Shown one piece after another: positions 17,050 through 26,866 of a stretch of DNA of 64,000 nucleotides (positions are counted from its first letter, which is position 1; each line of letters opens with the position of its first letter). Source of the DNA: Tepidimonas taiwanensis (lineage in GTDB: Bacteria; Pseudomonadota; Gammaproteobacteria; Burkholderiales; Burkholderiaceae_C); the NCBI RefSeq assembly GCF_020162115.1, contig NZ_CP083911.1, positions 2,046,001 to 2,110,000 of the forward strand, written 5' to 3'. The notes under the pieces were generated by a model. The model had not been told where the DNA came from. It saw only the letters and a list, made by a program, of their open reading frames with translations, and made no database searches. The position numbers were made by a program, and so were the translations under genes.

Positions 17050-17727
17050 ATGCGACGCACCCGGATCAAAATCTGCGGCCTCACGCGCGAGGCCGACGTG
17101 GAACACGCCGCCGCGGCCGGCGCCGATGCGATCGGCTTCGTGCTCTACCCGGGCAGCCCGCGCTACGTCGATGCCCGCCGCGCGGGCGCGCTGGCGCGCC
17201 GCCTGCCGGCGTGCGTCACGCCCGTGCTGCTGTTCGTCAACGCCAGCGCGGACGACGTCGCCGCGGCGCTGGACGCGGTGCCACACGCGGTGCTGCAATT
17301 CCACGGCGACGAAACCCCGGCGCAGTGCGCAGCGCTCGCCGGCACGCGACCGTGGTGGCGTGCCGCGCGCGTGCCGGTGGGCGCTGGCGCCGGGGCCTTC
17401 GATCTCCTAGAATACGCCGAACGCCATGCCGCCGCGCAGGCCGTGCTCGTCGATGCGCACGTACCCGGCTACGGCGGTGGCGGGCAATCGTTCGACTGGA
17501 CAGCTTTTCCGTGGTCACACCCTCGACTTCGCGCCGCCGATCGGGTCGTTTTGTCTGGTGGACTCACACCCGAAAATGTGACCGATGGTGTGCGGCTGGT
17601 GCGTCCCTGGGCCGTTGACGTCTCCTCCGGCGTCGAGGCGGCCAAGGGCATCAAGGACCCGGCGCGCGTGACGGCGTTCATCGCCGCTGTGCGCCGCGCC
17701 GACCAGACCCTCACCGAAACCCCGTGA
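17050..17727 (+). CDS. trpF: Phosphoribosylanthranilate isomerase
   Basis: TrpF, 225 residues, third enzyme of the tryptophan branch. KICGLTREADVEHAA carries the catalytic Cys9, and VDAHVPGYGGGGQSFDW the catalytic Asp and phosphate loop; LSGGLTPENV closes the barrel. A GTG at 17035, overlapping the truA stop, is an alternative start that adds five residues. No trp leader peptide is visible before it; it seems to be read from the fimV/truA side. Confidence 0.95.
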   Translation: MRRTRIKICGLTREADVEHAAAAGADAIGFVLYPGSPRYVDARRAGALARRLPACVTPVLLFVNASADDVAAALDAVPHAVLQFHGDETPAQCAALAGTRPWWRAARVPVGAGAGAFDLLEYAERHAAAQAVLVDAHVPGYGGGGQSFDWTAFPWSHPRLRAADRVVLSGGLTPENVTDGVRLVRPWAVDVSSGVEAAKGIKDPARVTAFIAAVRRADQTLTETP

Positions 17728-17774
17728 CGCATCGCCCCCTGGCGGGCGGCGTCACCCTGCCAGAAAGCCGTTCC

Positions 17775-19072
<1,298 letters not shown>

Positions 19073-19076
<4 letters not shown>

Positions 19077-19918
19077 GCGCCGCGCGCCTGTCCGCCACGT
19101 TCGCGCGCCTGCGCGCCCAAGGCCGCCGCGCCCTCATCCCCTTCGTCACCGCGGGGTTCCCCTATCCCGACATCACGCCGGACCTGATGCACGCGATGGT
19201 CGCCGCCGGCGCCGACGTGATCGAACTCGGCGTGCCATTTTCCGATCCGATGGCCGACGGCCCCGTGATCCAGCGCGCCGGCGAGCGGGCGCTCGCTGCC
19301 GGCATCGGCCTGGCGCAGGTGTTGCAGATCGTGCGGGACTTCCGCACGCGCGACACGACGACGCCCGTGGTGCTGATGGGCTACGCCAACCCCATCGAGG
19401 CGTGGGAGCACCGGCACGGCGCGGGCCGCTTCGCGCGCGATGCCGCGGACGCCGGCGTGGATGGCGTGCTGGTCGTCGACTACCCGCCCGAGGAGTGCGA
19501 AGCGTTTGCCGCCGCGCTGCGCACGCACGGGCTGGACCTGATCTTCCTGCTCGCCCCCACCAGCACCGACGAGCGCATGGCGCAGGTCGGGCGGCTGGCC
19601 AGTGGCTACGTCTATTACGTCTCGCTCACCGGCGTCACCGGGGCGGCGCACCTGGACACCGCCGCGGTGGAGGCGATGCTGCCGCGCATCCGCGCCCACG
19701 TGTCGGTGCCTGTTGGCGTGGGCTTCGGCATCCGCGACGCGGCCAGCGCCCAGGCTGTAGGACGCGCCGCCGATGCGGTGGTCATCGGCACCCGCCTCAT
19801 CCAGATGATCGAAAACGAACCGCGCGACCGGGTGGCCGACGCGGCGGCGGGCTTCCTGCGCGAGATCCGCGCGGCGCTGGATGCGCTGCCGCCACGCGAC
19901 GGCGCCGCTGGCGCATAA
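19073..19918 (+). CDS. trpA: Tryptophan synthase alpha chain
   Basis: TrpA, 281 residues, cleaves indole-3-glycerol phosphate and channels indole to TrpB. The catalytic residues Glu51 and Asp62 are in VIELGVPFSDPMADGP; YYVSLTGVTGA and VGFGIRDA are the phosphate-binding loops. It starts by ATGA overlap with trpB. The order trpF-trpB-trpA-accD is common in Proteobacteria. Confidence 0.97.
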
Positions 19919-19990
19919 TCGCGTGCACACCGGTCGGGCGTCGCGGGGCGTGCGTGCCCGCGCACCCGGCCCACACGACAAGGAGATGCC

Positions 19991-20860
19991 ATGTCTTGGC
20001 TGGAAAAACTGCTCCCGCCCCGGGTCACGCGCAGCGAAGCCCCGCGGCGCAGCATCCCCGAGGGGCTGTGGATCAAATGCCCGAGCTGTGAGTCCGTGCT
20101 CTACAAAGCGGACCTGGAGAAAAACCTCAACGTCTGCCCGCACTGCGCGCATCACCACCGCATCGGCGCGCGCGCGCGGCTCGACGCCTTCCTCGACCCG
20201 GAGGGCCGCTACGAAATCGGGCAGGAAGTGCTGCCCGTCGACGCGCTCAAGTTCAAGGACAGCCGCAAATACCCCGAACGCCTGAAGGAAGCGCTGGAGG
20301 CCACCGGCGAGACCGACGCGCTCATCGTCATGGGCGGGGCGGTGCACACCATCCCCGTCGTCGCCGCGTGCTTCGAGTTCGACTTCATGGGCGGCTCGAT
20401 GGGCTCGGTCGTCGGCGAGCGCTTCGTGCGCGGCGTCGAAAACGCGATCGAACAGCGCGTGCCCTTCATCTGTTTCACCGCCACCGGCGGCGCGCGCATG
20501 CAGGAGGGGCTGCTGTCGCTGATGCAGATGGCCAAGACCAACGCGGCGCTCACGCGCCTGGCCAAAAAGCGCCTGCCCTACATCAGCATCCTCACCGACC
20601 CGACGATGGGCGGCGTCTCCGCCGGCTTTGCCTTCATGGGCGACGTGGTCATCGCCGAGCCCAAGGCGCTCATTGGCTTTGCCGGCCCGCGCGTGATCGA
20701 AAATACCGTGCGCGTCAAACTGCCCGAAGGCTTCCAGCGCGCGGAATTCCTGCTGCAAAAGGGCGGCATCGACATGATCTGCGACCGCCGCGAACTGCGC
20801 AGCACGGTCGCCAACGTGCTGGCGATGTTGCTGCGCCAGAGCGCGGACGCGGTGGCGTGA
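19991..20860 (+). CDS. accD: Acetyl-CoA carboxylase carboxyltransferase subunit beta
   Basis: AccD, 289 residues, with AccA transfers carboxyl from biotin to acetyl-CoA, the first step of fatty acid synthesis. The N-terminal zinc ribbon is complete (Cys30, Cys33, Cys49, Cys52 in IKCPSC and NVCPHC). Crotonase-fold segments include TATGGARMQEGLLSLMQM and ILTDPTMGGVSAGFA. The ATG follows an AAGGAG ribosome site. In many relatives folC follows accD; here a hairpin and a defence island do. Confidence 0.96.
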   Translation: MSWLEKLLPPRVTRSEAPRRSIPEGLWIKCPSCESVLYKADLEKNLNVCPHCAHHHRIGARARLDAFLDPEGRYEIGQEVLPVDALKFKDSRKYPERLKEALEATGETDALIVMGGAVHTIPVVAACFEFDFMGGSMGSVVGERFVRGVENAIEQRVPFICFTATGGARMQEGLLSLMQMAKTNAALTRLAKKRLPYISILTDPTMGGVSAGFAFMGDVVIAEPKALIGFAGPRVIENTVRVKLPEGFQRAEFLLQKGGIDMICDRRELRSTVANVLAMLLRQSADAVA

Positions 20861-20865
20861 CAAAA

Positions 20866-20893
20866 TTGCATCCTGGCAACCGCCAGGATGCAA
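20866..20893 (+). terminator. Perfect 12-bp hairpin after accD
   Basis: TTGCATCCTGGC and GCCAGGATGCAA pair perfectly around the loop AACC, 5 bp after the accD stop. It is followed by a G-run rather than a U-run, so it is a strong RNA structure marking the transcript end or an island boundary rather than a textbook terminator. Confidence 0.55.
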
Positions 20894-20906
20894 GGGGGGG
20901 GTTCAC

Positions 20907-21047
20907 GTGTCACAAAAAGAAGTCACCGCACAAAACAAGCTTAATAAGCTGCTCGAAGCAGCAGGCTGCCGCACGGAAAAGCACATCCAGGCCACCATCG
21001 CCAGCGTCTGGGGCGAGAACGTGCCGAACGAAGCGGAGGGGGTGTAA
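20907..21047 (+). CDS. Small ORF upstream of the Mrr-like gene, function unknown
   Basis: A 46-codon ORF from GTG at 20907, preceded by a G-rich sequence able to act as ribosome site, and ending 2 bp before the Mrr-like gene. The product starts V-S-Q-K-E-V-T-A-Q-N-K-L-N-K-L-L-E-A-A-G-C and is hydrophilic and probably helical, with no domain I recognise. It may be a small partner of the endonuclease, a translation-coupling leader, or the surviving start of a larger restriction gene lost by deletion. Spacing supports co-transcription. Confidence 0.45.
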   Translation: MSQKEVTAQNKLNKLLEAAGCRTEKHIQATIASVWGENVPNEAEGV

Positions 21048-21049
21048 GC

Positions 21050-22096
21050 ATGGCCGTCTGGCTCGTTCGCGCCGGCAGCCACGGCGAGTTTCAGGACAAG
21101 TTTCTGTCCGAGAAGCGGGTGTACGTCACTTGGCACGATCTCGACGTCAACCTCGCCACCTTGCCCGACCGTGAGGCGCTCATCAAAGCGCTGCAAGCGC
21201 GCTACCCCGACGCCAAGCCCAAGAAGCTCCTCAACCACGCCAGCCAGATCTGGCCGTTCGCCCACGAGATGAAAAAGGGCGACTGGGTCGTGCTGCCACT
21301 CAAGACCCAACGCGCCATCCAGATCGGCGAGATCACTGGTGACTACAGCTTCGAACCCGCCGGGCCGTCGCCGTTCTTCCACTGGCGCGCGGTGAAGTGG
21401 ATCGGCGAGGCGATCCCACGCAGCCACTTCGGCAAGGACCTGCTCAACACCTTCGGCGCCTTCATGACCATCTGCCGTGTGCAGAAGAACGACGCCGAGG
21501 CGCGCTTGCAGGCGATGCGCAAGAACGGCTGGAAACCGGAGTCGGTCGCGCAGGTGCTGGCCCCTGCCGGGCCGACTGCTGAGGCCGACGACGCCGCGGA
21601 CCTGGACCTGGAGGAACGGGCGCGCGATGGCATCGCCCGCCTGATCCTGAGCCGGTTCAAGGGCCATGAGCTCACGCGCCTGGTCGAGGGCATCCTGCGC
21701 GCGCAGGGCTACACCACCTGGCGCAGCCCGGCGGGCGCCGACGGCGGCGCCGACATCCTGGCTGGCGCCGGCCCCCTCGGCTTTGGCTCGCCGCGGCTGG
21801 TGGTCGAGGTGAAGTCGGAACAGGCACCCATCGATCGCCCGACTGTGGACAAGCTGCTAGGCTCGGTGAGCAAGTTCGGCGCGAACGAAGGCCTGTTCGT
21901 CTCCTGGAGCGGCTTCAAGAACAACGTGCAGAAGGAGCTAGCCGGCAGTTTCTTCCGCGTCCGCCTCTGGTCGCAAACCGAGCTGCTCGACGCGCTGTAC
22001 GAGGTCTACGACAAGCTCGATCCCGACCTACGCGCCGAGCTTCCGTTGAAGCGCATCTGGACCGTGGCCGTCAGCGACGAAGGCGACGAGGGATAA
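21050..22096 (+). CDS. Mrr-like type IV restriction endonuclease
   Basis: A 348-residue protein with a C-terminal Mrr-type PD-(D/E)xK nuclease domain (about 200-310). FKGHELTRLVEGILRAQGY leads into GADGGADIL (Asp231/Asp235), followed by VVEVKSEQ with Glu253 and Lys255, the metal-binding and catalytic set. The N-terminal half (about 1-145, with KKGDWVVLPLKTQRAIQIG) resembles the beta-rich N-terminal region of other stand-alone Mrr-like proteins and may bind DNA or sense modification. No methyltransferase is adjacent, consistent with a modification-dependent (type IV) enzyme. Target specificity is unknown. Confidence 0.8.
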   Translation: MAVWLVRAGSHGEFQDKFLSEKRVYVTWHDLDVNLATLPDREALIKALQARYPDAKPKKLLNHASQIWPFAHEMKKGDWVVLPLKTQRAIQIGEITGDYSFEPAGPSPFFHWRAVKWIGEAIPRSHFGKDLLNTFGAFMTICRVQKNDAEARLQAMRKNGWKPESVAQVLAPAGPTAEADDAADLDLEERARDGIARLILSRFKGHELTRLVEGILRAQGYTTWRSPAGADGGADILAGAGPLGFGSPRLVVEVKSEQAPIDRPTVDKLLGSVSKFGANEGLFVSWSGFKNNVQKELAGSFFRVRLWSQTELLDALYEVYDKLDPDLRAELPLKRIWTVAVSDEGDEG

Positions 22097-22114
22097 GGTA
22101 TTCCAGGGGGTCCA

Positions 22115-22441
22115 TCACGCCGCCTTGCGCCGCTTTTGCGGCAACCGCTCGCTCGACTCCCGAACCTTTTCCTCGTGGTGCGCCAGCACCTCCCGCAGGC
22201 CTTCGGGGACGTAGCGCTGCAGAATGTCGCGCATCAGGGGTTGGTAACCCACGCCATGGTGAGCGGCGATGAGTTTGTATGCGTCGATCAGCGACTTGGG
22301 CAGCCGGATGGAGATGGTCTGCATGCCCAGCGCCGCGTCCAGCGCTTGGACGTGTTCCTGGGGCGCGACTTGGACGGCGTCTGGATCGGCTCCCAATTCC
22401 CGCGTATCCCACGCCTCGTCGGTGCTGTGAATCTTTTTCAT
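22115..22441 (-). CDS. CopG-like (ribbon-helix-helix) antitoxin
   Basis: A 108-residue protein whose central segment MQTISIRLPKSLIDAYKLIA (about residues 40-59) is a ribbon-helix-helix DNA-binding motif, with a charged N-terminus and a basic C-terminus. It is encoded directly after and overlapping (ATGA) the small toxin-like gene upstream, the layout of BrnT/BrnA-like modules in which the second gene encodes the CopG-type antitoxin. It probably represses the pair. Convergent with the Mrr-like gene. Confidence 0.75.
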   Translation of the reverse strand: MKKIHSTDEAWDTRELGADPDAVQVAPQEHVQALDAALGMQTISIRLPKSLIDAYKLIAAHHGVGYQPLMRDILQRYVPEGLREVLAHHEEKVRESSERLPQKRRKAA

Positions 22442-22758
22442 GATGGGTTCCTTTGGTCACGTGCGCGCTGGTAGATGGCGATCTCGACAGGGTTCGGTTC
22501 GTAGCAGGTCCGCAAGTGGATCTCTTCACCGCGCTGTATATACACCACTTTGAGCAAACGCCCCCGGTTGGTTTCACTCAGAAACCACAAGGTCGGCGGA
22601 TCGCTCCGATGCTCCTCCCGGGTGTCCATGAGAAGCGGTCCGTCGCGGTTCTCGAAGCATTGCTCCACCTCTCGCCGACTGACCTGATGCTTGCTGGCCA
22701 GTTTTTCCAGCACCTTGACGGAAATCTTGAGCGTCTGCAGGTGTGGATTATGCGTCAT
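22438..22758 (-). CDS. Small toxin of a BrnT-like toxin-antitoxin pair
   Basis: A 106-residue protein with LKISVKVLEKLASKHQVS at the start, REVEQCFENRDGPLLMDTRE, and a C-terminal SETNRGRLLKVVYIQRGEE followed by IHLRTCYEPN. The last part resembles the beta-strand region of BrnT-type ribonuclease toxins. Related proteins are sometimes labelled ADP-ribosyl-(dinitrogen reductase) hydrolase, a name not supported by the sequence. The start at 22758 has GGGAGG seven bases upstream and is preferred over an ATG ten codons earlier. Toxicity is inferred from gene context. Confidence 0.65.
   Translation of the reverse strand: MTHNPHLQTLKISVKVLEKLASKHQVSRREVEQCFENRDGPLLMDTREEHRSDPPTLWFLSETNRGRLLKVVYIQRGEEIHLRTCYEPNPVEIAIYQRARDQRNPS
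22535..22544. promoter_or_regulatory. Second TGTATATACA palindrome, inside the toxin gene
   Basis: Identical to the palindrome at 22770-22779 and 226 bp away. It falls in the codons for Val-Val-Tyr-Ile. Possibly an internal operator for looping by the antitoxin; a chance repeat is the alternative. Confidence 0.4.
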
Positions 22759-22769
22759 ATCGCCTCCCA

Positions 22770-22779
22770 TGTATATACA
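22770..22779. promoter_or_regulatory. Palindrome TGTATATACA upstream of the toxin-antitoxin pair
   Basis: A perfect 10-bp palindrome just upstream of the toxin ribosome site. The identical sequence recurs at 22535-22544 inside the toxin gene. Two copies of one AT-rich palindrome in a GC-rich region suggest operators for the ribbon-helix-helix antitoxin. Confidence 0.5.
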
Positions 22780-22848
22780 CGACAGCAACGCCCCAACCCC
22801 ATCCGATGGGACAGCACGCCAGTGCGTACCCGTCCTCGGACCAGTCGG

Positions 22849-23934
22849 CTATGGCAACAGCGCCAGCGCCTGCTGGTAGCGCGCGTCGGCCATCAGCTCG
22901 TCCCACGTGAGGGCCGTCCCGGCGGGCAGCAGCGCCCGCCGACGTGCCTCCGCCGTTTCGTCCGGGATCCAGCGGCCTTCGTAATACGCGCGGCTCAGGC
23001 CCTCGATCAGTTCGTCTATCGCCGCACCGTCGTCCACCGGGCTTTGGTTGCACAACAGCACGAGGTCACAGCCCGCCTGCAGCGCAGCGAGGGCCGCTTG
23101 CGTGTGGGTGACGGGCCGGCCGTCCAGCACGCGGGCACCGGCCATGCTCAGGTCGTCGCTGAAGACCGCGCCGGTGAAGCCCAGCCGCTCGCGCAGGATG
23201 TCGCGCAGCCACACGCGCGAGAACCCCGCGGGCCGCGCGTCCACCTGCGAATAGACGACGTGCGCCGGCATCACCGCGGCGAGCGCCGCGCTCAGCCAGC
23301 CGTACGGCGCGGCGTCATCGGTCAGGATCGCCTCCAGCGCGCGGTCGTCCACCGGCAGCGCGACGTGCGAGTCGGCCTCGGCCCAACCGTGACCGGGAAA
23401 GTGCTTGCCGCAGTGCGCCATGCCGGCCAGCCGCAGACCGTGCATCAGCGCCTGCGCCAGCAGCGTGACGACGCGCGCGTCGCCGTCGAACGCGCGGTCG
23501 CCGATCACCTCGCTGCGGCCCCAGTCCAGGTCGAGTACCGGAGTGAAGCTGAAGTCCACGCCGCAGGCGCGCAGCTCGGCAGCAAGCACGTAGCCGGCCG
23601 CGGTAGCCGCGTTGCAGGCCGCCAGCGCCGCCTCGCCCGGTCGGGTCTCCGGCCCCTCGCGCCACAGGCGCCCCAGGTCGCGCATCGGCGGCAGGTGCGT
23701 GAAACCGTCGCTGCGGAAGCGCTGCACGCGCCCGCCCTCATGGTCCACGCAGATCAGCAGGTCGCGCCGCACGCGCTTGATCTGGCGGCACAGGGCGGTG
23801 AGCTGCGCGCGGTCGCGCCAGTTGCGCGCGAACAGGATGACCCCGCCGACCAGCGGGTGGGCCAGGCGCGCGCGGTCGGTGTCGGTCAGGCGGGTGCCGG
23901 CGACGTCGATGATCAGGGGGGCATGCAGGGTCAT
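22849..23934 (-). CDS. nagZ: Beta-N-acetylhexosaminidase NagZ
   Basis: Family 3 glycoside hydrolase, 361 residues, which removes N-acetylglucosamine from anhydro-muropeptides in cytoplasmic cell-wall recycling. GGVILFARNW, ICVDHEGGRVQRF and KHFPGHGWAEADSH (catalytic His and Asp loop) are NagZ signatures; FSDDLSMAG near residue 245 contains the nucleophile Asp. The start overlaps the acpS stop (ATGA). It is the last gene of the long minus-strand run. Confidence 0.94.
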   Translation of the reverse strand: MTLHAPLIIDVAGTRLTDTDRARLAHPLVGGVILFARNWRDRAQLTALCRQIKRVRRDLLICVDHEGGRVQRFRSDGFTHLPPMRDLGRLWREGPETRPGEAALAACNAATAAGYVLAAELRACGVDFSFTPVLDLDWGRSEVIGDRAFDGDARVVTLLAQALMHGLRLAGMAHCGKHFPGHGWAEADSHVALPVDDRALEAILTDDAAPYGWLSAALAAVMPAHVVYSQVDARPAGFSRVWLRDILRERLGFTGAVFSDDLSMAGARVLDGRPVTHTQAALAALQAGCDLVLLCNQSPVDDGAAIDELIEGLSRAYYEGRWIPDETAEARRRALLPAGTALTWDELMADARYQQALALLP

Positions 23935-24326
23935 GGATCTTGCTCCACCACCACGAAGCTGGTGGCATAGTCGGTTTCGTCGCTCAGGCTCAGGTGCGCG
24001 CGCAGCCGCCGCTCGGCACACCACGCCTGCAGCGCGCCGTGCAGGCGAAAGCCGGGCCGGCCGCCGCTCAGGTGCACCACCTCGCAGTCGCGCCACGTCA
24101 TCGGGGCGCGAAGCCCCAGGCCGATGGCTTTGCTAAACGCCTCTTTGGCCGCAAAGCGCGTGGCCACGAAGCGCACCCCGCGCTCGGGGCAGCGTGTGCG
24201 CCGCGCGCGCCAGGTGGCCAGCTCCCCTTCGGCGAGCACGCGCTCGGCAAAGCGGTCCCCGTGCCGTGCGAGCGCCGCGGCGATGCGGCGCACGTCGCAC
24301 AGGTCGGTGCCGATGCCGTAGATCAT
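23931..24326 (-). CDS. acpS: Holo-[acyl-carrier-protein] synthase
   Basis: AcpS, 131 residues, transfers phosphopantetheine from CoA to acyl carrier protein. GIGTDLCDVRRI contains the metal-binding Asp, and FVATRFAAKEAFSKAIGLG the Glu and Lys of the active site. The start follows pdxJ by 5 bp and the stop overlaps nagZ. The same window encodes its substrate protein AcpP. Confidence 0.95.
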   Translation of the reverse strand: MIYGIGTDLCDVRRIAAALARHGDRFAERVLAEGELATWRARRTRCPERGVRFVATRFAAKEAFSKAIGLGLRAPMTWRDCEVVHLSGGRPGFRLHGALQAWCAERRLRAHLSLSDETDYATSFVVVEQDP

Positions 24327-24331
24327 CGCGG

Positions 24332-25117
24332 TCAGTCGGCTGCCGCGATGCAGCGCAGGTAGGCGCGCACCGTCTCGGCGTAGCCGAGCTCCAGCGCATC
24401 GGCGATCAGCGCATGGCCGATCGACACCTCTGCCACGCCTGGCACGGCGCGCAGAAAATCCGTCAGGTTGTCGCGGTTGAGGTCGTGCCCGGCGTTGACG
24501 GCGAGCCCCGCCGCCTGCGCCGCCTCGGCCGCGGCGCGGTAGCGCTGCAGGTGCGCGGCGCGCGCCGCCGCGTCGGCCCAGGCCGCCGCGTACGGCTCGG
24601 TGTAGAGCTCGACCCGGTCGGCCCCGACCGCGCGCGCCGCCGCCATCTGCTCCGGCAGCGGGTCCATGAAGAGGCTCACCCGCGCGCCCAGCGCGTGCGC
24701 CCGTGCGATCACGGGGCCGAGGCGCTCGGCATCGTCGGGGAAGCACCAGCCGTGGTCGCTGGTGAACTGGTTGACCGCATCCGGCACAAAGGTGAGCTGG
24801 TGCAGCGGCAGGCCCTGACGCACCAGTTCATCGGCGACGTCGAGCAGGTTGTGGAAGGGGTTGCCCTCGATGTTGAACTCGCGGTCGGGCCATTCGGCCA
24901 TCAGGTGCCCGAGGTCGAACACGTCGTGGCGGCGGATGTGGCGCTCGTCCGGCCGCGGGTGGATCGTGATGCCATCCGCCCCGGCCTGCAGGCACAGCGT
25001 GGCGGCGCGCACGACGCTGGGAATGCCGAGGTGCCGGCTGTTGCGCAGCAGCGCGACCTTGTTCACGTTGACCGACAGCGCGGTGCGCCGGTGGGAAGCG
25101 GTGGGGGTGGCGTTCAT
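24332..25117 (-). CDS. pdxJ: Pyridoxine 5'-phosphate synthase
   Basis: PdxJ, 261 residues, condenses 1-deoxyxylulose 5-phosphate with 3-amino-2-oxopropyl phosphate. LSVNVNKVALLRNSRH at the start, GITIHPRPDERHI, FTSDHGW and VNAGHDLNRDNL with its conserved His are all family signatures. The start overlaps the recO stop (ATGA), and acpS follows as in many Proteobacteria. With pdxH at 41.9 kb the window holds the last two steps of vitamin B6 synthesis. Confidence 0.96.
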   Translation of the reverse strand: MNATPTASHRRTALSVNVNKVALLRNSRHLGIPSVVRAATLCLQAGADGITIHPRPDERHIRRHDVFDLGHLMAEWPDREFNIEGNPFHNLLDVADELVRQGLPLHQLTFVPDAVNQFTSDHGWCFPDDAERLGPVIARAHALGARVSLFMDPLPEQMAAARAVGADRVELYTEPYAAAWADAAARAAHLQRYRAAAEAAQAAGLAVNAGHDLNRDNLTDFLRAVPGVAEVSIGHALIADALELGYAETVRAYLRCIAAAD

Positions 25118-25911
25118 GACGGGGGATCCGGAAGGGCGACGGGAGACGGCGCCGCGGCGAGCCGCCGCACGGTGCGCATCAGCTCGCCGGTGCGAAACGC
25201 CCGCACGCCGCTATGGTAGTGCAGCAGCGCCGCGAGCCCCGCGCGCAACGCGGTACCGACCAGCGTCGGTGCCTCGGCGGCGAGCGCGGCCCAGGGATCG
25301 TCGCTGGCCAGCGCCGCCGCCAGCGCCCGCCACTGGCGGCCGGAAAGGGCCGCCGCATCATCCACCGCCGCTGGCTGTAAGCCAGCCTCAGCCGCCAGCC
25401 GGTAGCCCGCGTCGGCCTCCAGCGGCAGCAGGCGCAACCCCTCCTGCGTCAGGTCCGGCAGCCACCCCAGCGTGCGCAGCAGCAGCAGCTCGAAGCGACG
25501 CAAGGCAAGCGCCGTGTCCTCGCCCTGCGCCAGTGCCCGCACCGCCGCGGCGTAGTGGTCGAACAGCGCCGGGTGCGGGTCGTCGCGCGCCGTCAGGCGC
25601 AGCAGCAATTCGTTTAGGTAGTAGCCCGCCAGCAGCGCATCGCCCGCCGGCATCACGTGCCCGCCGGCGTAATGCGCCGCCTTGAGCGTGTGCACCTCAC
25701 CGTCGCCCGACCAATCGAGCCGCAGCGGCTGCAGCGGCAGCAGCACGGAGCGAAACTGCGACGTCGGGCGCTTGACCCCCTTGCCGACCAGCACGACACG
25801 GCCATGGTGGCGGCTGAACACCTCCAGGATCAGGCTGGATTCGCTCCAGTCGTGCTGGTGCAACACATAGGCGGGTTCGTCGTGCACCCGCGCGCGGCGG
25901 CGGCTGACCAC
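25114..25911 (-). CDS. recO: DNA repair protein RecO
   Basis: RecO, 265 residues, loads RecA with RecR during RecF-pathway repair. An N-terminal OB fold (VLHQHDWSESSLILEVFSRH, RVVLVGKGVKR) and a helical domain are visible; the Cys cluster of some RecO proteins is absent, as in most Proteobacteria. Translation starts at a GTG one base after the era stop, indicating tight coupling. Confidence 0.92.
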   Translation of the reverse strand: MVSRRRARVHDEPAYVLHQHDWSESSLILEVFSRHHGRVVLVGKGVKRPTSQFRSVLLPLQPLRLDWSGDGEVHTLKAAHYAGGHVMPAGDALLAGYYLNELLLRLTARDDPHPALFDHYAAAVRALAQGEDTALALRRFELLLLRTLGWLPDLTQEGLRLLPLEADAGYRLAAEAGLQPAAVDDAAALSGRQWRALAAALASDDPWAALAAEAPTLVGTALRAGLAALLHYHSGVRAFRTGELMRTVRRLAAAPSPVALPDPPS

Positions 25912-25912
25912 G

Positions 25913-26866
25913 TCACTCGTAGCCGTAGGCGCGCACGCGCGCCTCGTCGTCGGACCAGCCGGAGCGCACCTTCACCCACAGCTCCAGGAACACCTTGCCG
26001 CCCCACTCGCGTTCCAGCTCCTGGCGGGTCTCGGTACCGATGCGCTTGAGCCGCTCGCCTTTTTCGCCGATCACGATGCCCTTGTGCGACTCGCGCTCGA
26101 CGATGATGGTGGCGGCGATGCGGCGCAGCTCCCCTTCCTGCTCGAAGCGGTCGACGACGACGGTGGAGGTGTACGGCAGCTCGTCGCCGGTCAGGCGAAA
26201 GAGCTTTTCGCGCACCAGCTCGCCGGCGAGGAAGCGCTCGCTGCGGTCGGTGAGGTCGTCGGCCTCGTACATCCACGGCTGCTCGGGCAGGTACCGCTCG
26301 CACAGCGCCAGCAGCCGCTGCACGTCGCGCGGCTGCTTCGCGCTCATCGGGAAGAACTCGGCAAACGGATAGCGCTCCTGCATGCTACGCAGCCACGGCG
26401 CGATCTCGACGCGGCGGTGCACGCGGTCGAGCTTGTTGGCCACGAGGATCACCGGCACGTTCGGGGGCAGCAGCGCGAGTACCTTGGCGTCGGCCAGATC
26501 GAAGCGCCCGGCCTCGACGACGAAGAGCAGCAGGTCCACGTCGCCGACGGTGCCCAGCACCGCCTTGTTGAGCGCGCGGTTGAGCGCGTTGCCGTGCCGC
26601 GTCTGATAGCCGGGCGTGTCGACGAAGACGAACTGCGTCGCCCCCTCGGTGCGAATGCCGGTGATGCGGTGGCGCGTGGTCTGTGCCTTGCGCGAGGTGA
26701 TGCTCACCTTGGCCCCGACCAGCGCGTTGAGCAGCGTGGACTTGCCGACGTTGGGCTTGCCGACGATGGCGATGAACCCGCAGCGCTGCGGCCCGGCGGG
26801 CTCAGCAGCGGCCGGGGTCGACGAAGCGGCATCCGTCGAAGAAGAAGGGGAAGAATCCGTGCTCAT
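25913..26866 (-). CDS. era: GTPase Era
   Basis: Era, 317 residues, a GTPase acting in 16S rRNA maturation and 30S assembly. G1 is GKPNVGKSTLLN, G3 DTPGYQ and G4 NKLDRV; the C-terminal KH domain has VIGEKGERLKRIGTETRQ. A Ser/Ala-rich leader of about 25 residues precedes the G domain. The start at 26866 overlaps the rnc stop, supporting it over longer in-frame extensions. Confidence 0.95.
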   Translation of the reverse strand: MSTDSSPSSSTDAASSTPAAAEPAGPQRCGFIAIVGKPNVGKSTLLNALVGAKVSITSRKAQTTRHRITGIRTEGATQFVFVDTPGYQTRHGNALNRALNKAVLGTVGDVDLLLFVVEAGRFDLADAKVLALLPPNVPVILVANKLDRVHRRVEIAPWLRSMQERYPFAEFFPMSAKQPRDVQRLLALCERYLPEQPWMYEADDLTDRSERFLAGELVREKLFRLTGDELPYTSTVVVDRFEQEGELRRIAATIIVERESHKGIVIGEKGERLKRIGTETRQELEREWGGKVFLELWVKVRSGWSDDEARVRAYGYE

